The position numbers and the translations under genes were made by a program. 45,971 nucleotides of DNA from Stentor coeruleus (Eukaryota; Ciliophora; Heterotrichea; Heterotrichida; Stentoridae), in contig MPUH01000561.1 of NCBI GenBank assembly GCA_001970955.1, forward strand, positions 1 to 45,971. The letters run 5' to 3'. Below the pieces are notes generated by a model. It did not search any database. It saw only the letters and a program-made list of their open reading frames with translations, and was not told where the DNA came from. This document shows, one piece after another, positions 37,491-45,971 of the stretch (its first letter is position 1; each line of letters opens with the position of its first letter).

Positions 37491-40400
37491 ATGTTTTTAC
37501 TTAGTCTGAGTTTTTTTTTCAAATTCAATACCTTAGTTTTTTCACTTATTCCCATTTTCGACCTTCCAAGTTCAGGAATTAGTCCAGAAGCAAGACAAGA
37601 TGCGACAATAGCTTTTGATTCAATCAACTCCTTATTATTTATATTCGGAGGACGGCAAAAATCTAAGTATTTCAATGATTTGTGGACTTTTAATTTATCA
37701 AATCTCACATGGAGCATCATATATGCTCAGTCAGAAGAACCTTGTATAAAATATTTAGGTCCAAGAAGCCATGCAGCAGGTTTTTATCGCATATATACAG
37801 AAGAGTTTTGCATATTTGGTGGTAAAACTCAATATTATGATATGAGTGAGTTGTGGTGCTACACTACCAAGTCATTAAAATGGGAGTCCTTACTTTCATC
37901 CCCTGATGTATTTTTGCAATATATTGACTCTTATTATTACTTCAACAGCTCAGGAGATTATCTAGCTATTTCAGGCTTTGATGCCGAAAATTATTCATTG
38001 AAAACTCTTGTGTAAGGAATATGCAGTTTGGATATTGAAAGCAGAGAATGGGAGGATTTTAGTCATTCTTGGAACGATAAAAGTTATTCTAAAGGGATGA
38101 GTAAAGTGTTTTTTTCAGGAATGGATAGAGATTCTTTTATAAATATTATTTTTGAAGAGGATAAAGATAATATTATTATAAGGAAGTTTGACATCCTTAA
38201 TGAAAAAGAAAAAGCTCTAGAAATTGCATTAGAAACTGAAAAAGGGTTGGGAAATCCAAAAAAAACCTGTGTTTCTGAATCTGTTTTATACATTCTATTT
38301 GAGCACGGCGGACTATATTCTTTCAACCTAATACTTGAAAATTCAACTTTAAATTTTATATCATTTTTTGACATTGAACTTTCATCTTCCATTTACTCTT
38401 TTTCCTCAAAATTTTACACTTTTGGGGGTTTAGATTCATCGTCGCATACAAACCAAATCGCTGAAATCTCTCTCTTATCAAACCAATCTGCAGCAACTCA
38501 AATAATCTTTCCTTCTAGAGCCTCTCCTCCTGTAAGATTTAAAACTGGTCTAGTGTGCATACGAAATAAACTGTATTTGTTTGGAGGACTTTCTAAAACT
38601 TCTTTATTGTCAGACTTATGGGAATATGATCTGAAAAACGATAAATGGACTGAGATTGTAGCTAAAAATCCACATCCAGGCCCAAGACACTCTTTTGGTT
38701 CAGCTAGTGAAGGAGATATTATGGTTATATGGGGAGGAGAAACAGCTTATGGATATTCAAATGAGTTTTTTGTGTATAATACAATGACTATGATGTGGAA
38801 AGAAATTCTTCCAAAAGGTGGAAAAGTTCCAAAAAAAAGATATGGACCATGTGTTGCTATTGAGTACCCCGATGTCTATATTTATGGTGGGGCTGATGAA
38901 TTAGGTATTTTTGATGGTTTTTCGATTTTTAGTTTTAGAACTTACCTTTATACATACAATCCAAAATCTATTGGTGGAATTTACACTAGCTGTTTTATCA
39001 AAAATAAAGAATTTTATTCGGTTTGGAGGGGAAATCCTTTAATTTCAGACACTGCTAATTATGTCGTTACACCTACTGGAAGCTTGATATTTGAAAATTT
39101 TGGCAATCTTTTTTTTCAAATCGGAGGTTTAATGCTTGGAAGTTTTACAAACTATATTATTTTTGGGACGCCAGAAGATTATAAGTTTGAAAGACTTAAT
39201 GATTTAATTTTCGAATCATCATACACTTATTATAACAAATCAATCTATTACTATGGTGGACTGCATATAACTACACCTTATAGATATTTAAAATATTTCC
39301 CAAGAGCTAAGTTTGCAAGAATAGATCTTGACCTAATTTGTAATGATAATTTATGTAATACTACTTGCAGTAAAGGCTTTTATCAAGCAGGCACATCTTG
39401 TTACTTATGCCCACCAGGAACTTATGGAAGCACTGAAGGAAGCAGTAGTTGTAAAAAATGCCCGAAAGGCCATTATAATCCTTTACCTGGAGCTTCTTCT
39501 ATAATGCAATGCTTTCCGTGCACAGAAGGGAGTTTTGCTAATAATGATGGAGCAAGGCTGTGTAAACTTTGTCCAATTGGGTTTGAATGCACTGCTGGAA
39601 ATACTGAGCCGGCTATAGTGTTAAATAATCAAATTACTGTTAATTCAATTCAGCCAGGAATTTTTAATAGCTCTAGTGATAAAAGCCCACTATTTTTTCT
39701 TAAAGTGCTTGGAGGGTTAGTGGCAGTATTTTCAATTTTATCTGCTATGATCATACCGAAAATGAAGAATCTTATAAAAAAATTTGATCTTTTCAGCAAT
39801 CTTCATTCTTGTAATGAAGGAGAAATCATTCAAATCAGAAGCACACAAACAGGAGGAGTTTTTACTATAATTTTCTACTCCATTTTCTTATTGCTGGTAG
39901 CTGAAATGCTAATAATCTATTTTATAGGTGACATAGAAGAAATCAAGTCTTTAATCCCATTAATTATTATTGACAGTTTTGGAAAGCGAATCAAAAGCAA
40001 CTTTAACGTGAAAGTTGATATCAGAAGCTTTCCAGTTTCATGTGAAGGTCATGCAATATTTGAAAACACTTATAAAATGCACTCGGATAATTATGCCTTA
40101 TGCTCAAATGATTTTGCGGTTATTACTAAAGATATTAAGTATAAAGACTATAGTTTCCGATGCAAATATGATGCAAACAACACTTGCTCCATTTTATATA
40201 CATGCATTGACTGTGAACCGAAANAGATAATTATGCCTTATGCTCAAATGATTTTGCTGTTATTACTAAAGATATTAAGTATAAAGACTATAGTTTCCAA
40301 TGCAAATATGATGCAAACAACACTTGCTCCATTTTATATACATGCATTGACTGTGAACCGAAAGTAGCTTCAACAATTGAAGTTAAATTTACAGGGCTTT

Positions 40401-40999
40401 TCGGATACTCAAGTGGAATTAATGTGAATTTCACATCTGATTCATCTATTCCTAATGCTCCAAGTTCTATTTTTTCGTCAATGAAACCTGAAAAAAACCA
40501 GATTTTTATAGGTCCTGAACCGAATATGTTTTATTTTTCGATAACCCCCTCGTATTTTGAATCTATTGATGATAAATCCGCTTCTTATAAAACAGGATTT
40601 CATGTATCTGAACTTTATAGTCCTGTAAATGGAGGACATCAACAAGTAAATGACTTGTATTCAGCGTCAAATTTTTCAGTCATTGTAAATTTGAGAAAGA
40701 CTTCACTTGGATTGCTTACAGAAAGGATTAAAAGACAGAACAAACTTCAGCTTATTGGAAGTTTGTTTGGAACTTTTATGGGATTGATATCAGTTACCGG
40801 CTATTTTATGAGATATTTTGAGTTTTTTACTAATATGATAAGTAAAAGATATAATAATGTAGAAACAAACCAAGATATTAGAGTAAAAAGGATGCAGTTG
40901 GAAATGTGCTTTAGCAGCTTTTGGGATGTTGATAGAACTGAAAGCCATTTAAGATCCCATAGTGATCATAGAATAGATATAAACAATTATATAAAATAA
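37491..40999 (+). CDS. kelch-repeat, cysteine-rich multi-pass membrane protein (one gene, interrupted)
   Basis: About 1112 aa when two 15-nt introns (37744-37758 and 38012-38026) are spliced and one copy of the 138-bp duplication is removed. A hydrophobic leader (LLSLSFFFKFNTLVFSLIPI) begins the protein. Kelch-type blades follow (FIFGGRQKSKYFNDLWTF, CFIFGG-like turns, PRSHAAGFY, NKLYLFGGLSKTSLLSDLW, GPRHSFGSA). Next comes a Cys-rich stretch coded at about 39364-39600 that fits the ephrin-receptor-like GCC2/GCC3 pattern (CPPGTYGSTEG, CPKGHYNPLPGASS). Two or three membrane helices follow (near 39.7, 39.9 and 40.8 kb). Such proteins are common in ciliates as surface receptors; the ligand is unknown. 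A second 15-mer at 40883-40897 might be an intron too, but its position 9 is G. Confidence 0.9.
37744..37758 (+). other. 15-nt intron (silent, in frame) in the kelch gene
   Basis: GTATAAAATATTTAG, phase 1. It has no in-frame stop, so translation would read straight through. Its removal leaves PCPRSHAAGF, the usual kelch PRS-x-HAA turn. Confidence 0.85.
38012..38026 (+). other. 15-nt intron in the kelch gene
   Basis: GTAAGGAATATGCAG, phase 2. In-frame TAA at the 5' splice site. Its removal joins the two large frames. Confidence 0.95.
40086..40363. repeat. 138-bp duplication around a single N, with two SNPs
   Basis: 40086-40223 and 40226-40363 are identical except at 40118/40258 (G/T, silent in Ala) and 40159/40299 (G/A, Arg to Gln). 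The N is at 40224. The copies are 140 bases apart, which shifts the frame and breaks the kelch gene. The SNPs suggest two alleles that the assembler failed to merge. Confidence 0.93.
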
Positions 41000-41313
41000 T
41001 TAAAATTTAGTTAGAATAACTAGCTTTACTTTTTACATCTAAAATTATTATGGTTAAGAGTTATTATTGTAGATTAAAAAATAATTAAATTATTTGAGTT
41101 AAATGCTATGAGTTTTTATTAGTGCTTTTGAATAAACTATTTTATGGAAATTTATTATTTTTTTTTCTGGATTTTTAAATATCATTTAACCACAAATCAA
41201 TTTATGCTTTATATAAAATAAAAATAATCTTTGGATTATATTGATGATGCTTTACTTTAATACAATAAAAATTACTATTCTTAGAAATTCTTAACAAGTT
41301 TATATTTAATAAC
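41000..41313. other. gap between convergent genes
   Basis: 314 bp, AT-rich, shared 3' flank of the kelch and LRR/ankyrin genes. I see nothing else in it. Confidence 0.55.
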
Positions 41314-43311
41314 TCATGGTAATAATTGATTAAATATAACTGCAATATCTGTATTCCCTTTATGCAAAGCAAGTTCAAGCGGTGTCATGTTGTTATTATC
41401 TTTTAAATTGATTTCGCTACCATTCTCCACAAGTAATAGACTCATATCATAATTCCCATTTTTACACGAATAATGAAGGGGAATCCTATTTTTGTGATCT
41501 TTCCAGTTAACAGAAAGGCCTAATTTCAGGAGTTTTTTAACATGCAACAAATTATTATTAATAACCGCATTGTGTATAGTTGACCTTTTCCTAAATATCA
41601 AATACTTTTTATCAGTAGAATAAGGATTCGCACCTTTAGATAATAAAAACTCAGCAATATCAAAACACCCCAACTTACACGATACAAAAAAAGCGTTTTC
41701 TCCATTTTTCTATATAATTCTTACATTGCTCAAATCGATTTCTGCACCTTTTTTCACTAAATACTGTACCAAAAGCAAATTTTTAAGTCTGATAGCATAC
41801 ATCAGCAATGTTTCTTGTAGTTTCTCATCCACTGTATTGATATTCACATTATTCTCAACAAGTTTATCAATAATCTTTGTATAATTTTTAAATCCTTGCA
41901 TAAACATCGACTCTATATCAATAATCGAAGCTGGAGCTTTTGGCTCTCTAATAAAAACCATATTTTCCTCATTTTTCTCCTCATACTGTTCTGAGTCTTC
42001 ATTAAAATACTCTTCAAACTCTTCAATTATCGATTCATTCTTCAACAAATGCCCATTTCCATCTTGAAAACCCTGCAAAGGCTTTATTCCTTCAATATTA
42101 ACCCTCAACAACGCTGAAATTGTTTCTTTAATTTTAGGTTTATCACAATTATCGCTTATCTGCATGAAAGCTTTAGCCAAAAAACTTGGAGACGCAGTAA
42201 GCAAATGTTTTTTATCAATAATTGCACGGACGTCTATACTATTATTTTCAATAAACTTCCACACTTTTACATACAAATCGTTATTATTTTCAAATTTGTT
42301 GTAACTGAGTTTTACATGAGCTATTTTGTTATTCCCTGTGGCTTTAATTTTACTATCACGTGTCGATATTGCATTTAGGATTTCATATGCCCCATTAGCA
42401 CTTATGTGGTTGAATTCTAAATTTATTGTGTGGAGCTTTCCAGAACAATATGAGATTATGTCGCAGATATCAGGTATGCCTTCATCGGTTATTAAGTTTC
42501 CTTCTAGGTCTAAGGTTTCGATTGTTGGGTTGGATTTTATGATTTTGTTGATCACTGGAAGGAACTCATTAGAAATTTCGAGATATTTAAAGGATAATGA
42601 TATGAGTTTTTCATCTTGATAAAGACTTTTTATGGTTTGCAAAAGGCTGAGTTTCATTGATCTGTAGGTTTCGATTGTTATTTCGTTGTTTTCTATTACA
42701 GCTTTTGCTTTGGCTAGGTAGATTTTTGCTGTTTCTAGCTTTTCTTCTGCGATTTGCAGTTTATTTTTCATTGCTGTAATGCTTTTTGAACTTTCTTTGA
42801 GTTTTGATTCAAGGGAGCTAATATAACTTTGATAGCTTTTTAGTTTTTTTATATTTTCATTGATCTCGTTGAATGAACTGTCTTTCCAGTTGGAGTCGTT
42901 TTTTACTTTTTCTTCAAGAAAGAATACTCTGGCGTTGAGCTCTTCGCATTTTTTTTTTAGTTCAGTATTTTCTTTTAGAAGGTCTTTATCGTCTCTAAAT
43001 ATTATTTACAGTACTAAAGACTCANTGAATGAACTGTCTTTCCAGTTGGAGTCGTTTTTTACTTTTTCTTCAAGAAAGAATACTCTGGCATTGAGCTCTT
43101 CGCATTTTTTTTTTAGTTCAGTATTTTCTTTTAGAAGGTCTTTATCGTCTCTAAATATTATTTACAGTACTAAAGACTCAGCTTGAATGGTCTTGGCGTA
43201 ACAAGTTCTGCTAAGTCTTGAATGAGAACGAGTGTTTATGTTCCTTTTTTTGATCCCGATTGATGTGGACGGTTTAGAAAAGTTTGGTAATACAAAATTC
43301 ACTTTATTCAT
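41314..43311 (-). CDS. coiled-coil + LRR + ankyrin-repeat protein (one gene, interrupted)
   Basis: About 598 aa after splicing three 15-nt introns (41591-41605, 41710-41724 and 42995-43009, with an identical copy of the last at 43151-43165) and removing one 155-bp copy. The start is ATG at 43309-43311 (MNKVNFVLPNFSK). A coiled coil covers about 55-180 (ENTELKKKCEELNARVFFLEE and onward). A ribonuclease-inhibitor-type leucine-rich region follows (IETLDLEGNLITDEG, LHTINLEFNHISANG, HVKLSYNKFENN). About five ankyrin repeats lie at the C terminus (LLVQYLVKKGAEID, HNAVINNNLLHVKKLL, IPLHYSCKNGNYDMSL, TPLELALHKGNTD). It is likely a scaffold, with an unknown partner. The start codon lies about 440 bp from the divergent EF-hand gene. 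Confidence 0.9.
41591..41605 (-). other. 15-nt intron (silent, in frame) in the ankyrin part
   Basis: Sense-strand GTATTTGATATTTAG, phase 2. It has no in-frame stop. Its removal turns STDKKYLIFRKRST into STDKKKRST, the normal length before an ankyrin helix. Confidence 0.85.
41710..41724 (-). other. 15-nt intron in the ankyrin part
   Basis: Sense-strand GTAAGAATTATATAG, phase 0. It ends in an in-frame TAG. Its removal joins IDLSN to KNGENAFF, a standard ankyrin junction. Confidence 0.95.
42870..43180. repeat. 155-bp duplication around a single N, with one SNP
   Basis: 42870-43024 and 43026-43180 differ at one base (42934 G, 43090 A, silent on the coding strand: AAC/AAT for Asn). The N is at 43025. 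One copy must be removed for the LRR/ankyrin gene to read through. Confidence 0.93.
42995..43009 (-). other. 15-nt intron in the coiled-coil part
   Basis: Sense-strand GTAAATAATATTTAG, phase 2. In-frame TAA at the 5' splice site. Its removal gives ESLVLDDKDLLKEN. The same intron recurs at 43151-43165 because of the duplicated overlap. Confidence 0.94.
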
Positions 43312-43751
43312 AAAAACTTGGTGTTTATATATATAAATATGAAGTGCTTAGATTTAAAGAATTTGGCGTTTAATGTTTAAATTGATATAGAATTTTAAAA
43401 GCTTAAAGCAAATTATGTTGTATATTAAGATTTATAGTTTATTGTCCAGCCCTTGCTGATTTTCTTCTTTTATAGTAAATTTTCGTGATGAAGTTTTTTT
43501 ATTTCTCTGTCAATCTTGATTATTTCTTGTTTGTTGTGCTTTCTCTAAGTGTTTTTTCAAATTCTTCATTCCATAAAACGATGTGCGATAATGAAAAAAA
43601 AAATTTCTTCATTCGCATATTTTTAAGTTCACTTTCTATTTCATTCGCATATTTTTTAAGTTTGTTTTCTATTTCATACAATTTATGATAAGTATTATAG
43701 TTTACAATTTTTATATAAAGCAAGTGCTAGTTTTAATTTAAATATATAATA
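43312..43751. other. divergent promoter region with a coiled-coil-like remnant
   Basis: About 440 bp between start codons. On the minus strand a 67-codon frame (43520-43723; LYEIENKLKKYANEI..., NEEFEKTLRE...) looks like coiled coil but has no ATG of its own until late, and overlaps the EF-hand gene's promoter. It is probably a fragment. It contains the 33-bp repeat at 43609-43673. Confidence 0.45.
43609..43673. repeat. short imperfect tandem repeat (2 x about 33 bp)
   Basis: 43609-43640 and 43641-43673 both read TCATTCGCATATTTTT...CTATT with minor changes. On the minus strand they encode repeated coiled-coil-like residues (KYANE, NMRMK). Confidence 0.8.
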
Positions 43752-45467
43752 ATGGAAGATCCAACGACCTTGTCAGACAAAGAACAAAGTTTCCAAGAAA
43801 GCTCTGACATCAACAAAAACCAAGAGTACCTGGTAATGACTGTAGAAATAGGTGATGGAAGGACTGACATTATAGCGATTCATGAAAATGATGATCCAAG
43901 TATTCTTGCCCAAGAATTTGCTACAAAGCATAACTTAGACTTCTCCTTGCAAAAGTCCTTAAGCAAACTCATTAGACAAAACAAAGACCTTGTAGAGAAA
44001 AAAAACAGCATAGACGGGGATATTGTGAATTGGTCAGATTGGCAAGGTTCAAATTATCAATCGCAAAGCATTGGCAAATTTGATTCTTTTAAACCAAAAA
44101 TAAATGAAAAATCTAGGAAAATTGTAGCAAAATGCGAACGTCAGGGAAACGTCTATGAACGACTATACCAAAGGAGTAAAAAAATGAATGAAACAAAAGA
44201 GCAGACAAAGACCATGGATATGGACATGACAAGCAAGAGCAAAATATCAACAAATAACATTAATTATGGCGAATGGCTCTATGTTCGAGGTATGAAAATG
44301 AAAGAAGCTTCTAAAAAAACTTCTGAAGACAAGAAAAAACAGCAAGATGAAAAAGATTCAAAAGAGCTAACTTTTTGCCCAAGTATCAATAAAATCTCAA
44401 GTTTTAATTCTGCTAGATACTGTGAAAAACCTGAAGATATCCTTTATAAAAAAGCAGAAGTGACCAAACAAAAAATCGAATCAATGAGGCAAAAGCTTGA
44501 AGAACAAAAATTTAAAGAATGCAGTTTTACACCACAAATAAACTCAGGATCAAGGATGAGAGAAAGTGAAAAACCAGTATATGAGGCTTTGTACAGTCAG
44601 GCAGAAAAGACTAAAGAAAAAATGCTTATTAAAAGAGAAAACGAGATAAAACAATATTCATTTACTCCTAATGTAGCAATGACAAAAAAAAAAGACCCAG
44701 AATCAAATGAGCCAGTCTATGAAAGGCTTTTGAATTCAAGAAAAAAAATTGAAGAAGACTTAGAGGCAGCTCGTCAGGCAAAGATTACTGATATTGATGA
44801 GCAAACTGGGCAAAAACTCTTTAGGCCTGTTACCGAAAGCAAAATCAGACCTAGAGAAAAGCCTGTGTGGGAAATTTTATATAGTAAAGATAGTGAGACT
44901 AAAAAGGAAAGAGAGTCTTTGCTCACTGAAGAGACGAGGTTCTGGGAAGCTAGTGCTTCAGCTCAGAAAACCACTGAAAATACTCAGAAAATATTTGCAG
45001 ATTATAAAGAAAAGCAATATGAGAAACTTTTTAACCTTATGGATTCGGATGGAGATGGGAAAATATCATTAAATGCAATTTCAATTGATGGCTTGGATAT
45101 AAGAACAATAGAACTACTAAAGCCAATATTTGAAAACATAGAAGAAATTCAAGAGGAGATAGATTTCAAAGGGTTTTTACAGAGAATTGAAATTGTGGCT
45201 AAGTCGTTAAATGTTGATGATAGGGCGTATTTGATTAAAAGAGAGACAAGGCCACAAAGCGAAAGTGTTGAGAAAAGAGTACCTTATGTGAGCCAGCATT
45301 CAAAAAAATTAGCTGAGAAGAAAAGAGGTGATTTAAATGAGAATATGTATGACAGGCTTGTGGCTGCAAATCAAATAGCTGAAATGAGAATGAAAAAGCA
45401 GAAGGAGCTGAATGAAATGTTTGAGTTAAGGGATTGCACATTCAAACCTAATTTAAATAAAGGCTGA
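43752..45467 (+). CDS. EF-hand protein with repeated charged motifs
   Basis: 571 aa. A small N-terminal domain (about 27-75) has the V-x-IG-x-GRTDIIAIHENDDP, LAQEFATKHNLDF pattern that occurs at the start of many ciliate and apicomplexan proteins. Then a repeat of about 50-60 residues recurs about six times, with F/C-x-F-x-P-x-I/V...VYE-x-LY-x-x-A/S-x-x-x-KE (CSFTPQINSG, VYEALYSQAEK; YSFTPNVAM, VYERLLNSRKK; FKPNLNKG at the end). One EF-hand lies at about 427-439 (DSDGDGKISLNAI), with the five acidic ligands of a calcium loop. It is likely a cytoskeletal or cortical calcium-sensing protein. It ends with TGA, supporting the standard code. No intron fits the consensus. Confidence 0.9.
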   Translation: MEDPTTLSDKEQSFQESSDINKNQEYLVMTVEIGDGRTDIIAIHENDDPSILAQEFATKHNLDFSLQKSLSKLIRQNKDLVEKKNSIDGDIVNWSDWQGSNYQSQSIGKFDSFKPKINEKSRKIVAKCERQGNVYERLYQRSKKMNETKEQTKTMDMDMTSKSKISTNNINYGEWLYVRGMKMKEASKKTSEDKKKQQDEKDSKELTFCPSINKISSFNSARYCEKPEDILYKKAEVTKQKIESMRQKLEEQKFKECSFTPQINSGSRMRESEKPVYEALYSQAEKTKEKMLIKRENEIKQYSFTPNVAMTKKKDPESNEPVYERLLNSRKKIEEDLEAARQAKITDIDEQTGQKLFRPVTESKIRPREKPVWEILYSKDSETKKERESLLTEETRFWEASASAQKTTENTQKIFADYKEKQYEKLFNLMDSDGDGKISLNAISIDGLDIRTIELLKPIFENIEEIQEEIDFKGFLQRIEIVAKSLNVDDRAYLIKRETRPQSESVEKRVPYVSQHSKKLAEKKRGDLNENMYDRLVAANQIAEMRMKKQKELNEMFELRDCTFKPNLNKG

Positions 45468-45971
45468 TTGAAAATAGTCCATGTGGTTTATATAAACTAA
45501 AAGGATAAATTTATGGAATATGAAATTTAATTGATAGTTTGTGTATAAACAGTTAAGAATTTATGCTATTATATTATCTGATTTGAAATCTTTAGTAATC
45601 TTAAGGATATTAAGATAAAGTTTAAATTTAAAGATTTTTTTGTAAGTTACATGAGTGATTATCGTTTATAGGAAAATTAGGTGATAGCATAATGCTAATA
45701 AGTAAATATGCAATAAACTAAAAAAATTACGCTTAGTAAAATCTATTAAACTTCACATAGCAATCTCTATGATTTGTTATTATATTCTTATTGTAACCTT
45801 TATTTGCTACCTTAAATTTTTTAAGTCAGACTTGATATAAAGAGTTTATGAAAGCACATAAATAGAAATTTGATGATTTATATAAAATTGCTATAAATAT
45901 TTTACTACAATTAACTTTATTAATCTTGATGCTCATCCAGCATTTTGATGTTTGTCTTAAATTTCAAAAAC
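45468..45971. other. right-end intergenic sequence
   Basis: AT-rich 3' flank of the EF-hand gene running to the window edge. I see no frame, RNA or repeat that I can support. Confidence 0.55.

Noticed and set aside
43485..43723. Overlapping 67-codon frames on both strands upstream of the EF-hand gene
   Set aside because: Neither has a convincing start. They contain a local repeat and lie in the promoter region, so they are kept only as a remnant in the gap entry.
1..45971. CRISPR arrays, insertion sequences, phage or plasmid features
   Set aside because: None seen. The repeats are two-copy duplications, and all recognised genes are eukaryotic.

Overview
The window looks like macronuclear DNA of a heterotrich ciliate, most like Stentor. 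Three things support this. (1) It is AT-rich and gene-dense, with standard eukaryotic genes on both strands. (2) I could place twelve spliceosomal introns by reading frame or by protein family, and all are exactly 15 nt long, which is known only from heterotrichs such as Stentor and Blepharisma. (3) TAA, TAG and TGA all act as stops and no accepted gene has an in-frame TGA, which fits the standard code of Stentor rather than the TGA=Trp code of Blepharisma. The species is an inference; no marker gene here proves it.

Layout. 0-7 kb: PKA-like kinase, coiled-coil protein, VWA protein and GYF-domain protein, all on the minus strand. 7-14 kb: TPR+SET methyltransferase (+), then dynamitin, CID protein, ribosomal protein uL4 and a three-finger C2H2 protein (-). 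14-18.3 kb: tRNA-Trp and a broken copy of it, Rab GDI (-), two-repeat MYB (+). 18.3-26 kb: type I membrane protein, a frameshifted remnant, several unrecognised proteins, a six-finger C2H2 protein, and an LC8-type dynein light chain sharing a 59-bp promoter region with an unknown gene. 26-34 kb: MORN protein, ribosomal protein uS17, an intron-split MYCBP/AMY-1 gene, OMA1-like protease, a decayed RING gene, exosome RRP45 and AMMECR1. 34-46 kb: MPV17-family protein, START protein, a large kelch/cysteine-rich membrane protein, a coiled-coil/LRR/ankyrin protein and an EF-hand protein with repeats.

The genes are mostly housekeeping (ribosome, exosome, vesicle traffic, dynein/dynactin, mitochondria) plus ciliate-type structural and signalling proteins. 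I see no operon, CRISPR array, transposon or phage. The main discovery is the intron set. Every intron has A at position 10 (six bases from the 3' end), a pyrimidine at position 9 and a pyrimidine at position 13. This rule joins split genes, exposes a gene and an exon that plain ORF reading misses, and reveals three introns that would otherwise be read as five extra residues.

Five single-N positions are each flanked by a duplicated stretch of 51 to 155 bp. These look like contig ends joined without merging, and two of the duplicates differ by SNPs as alleles would. Three genes (MPV17-like, kelch, LRR/ankyrin) are broken only by these joins and read through once one copy is removed. Several intergenic stretches hold long frames with a few stops that may be decayed genes.
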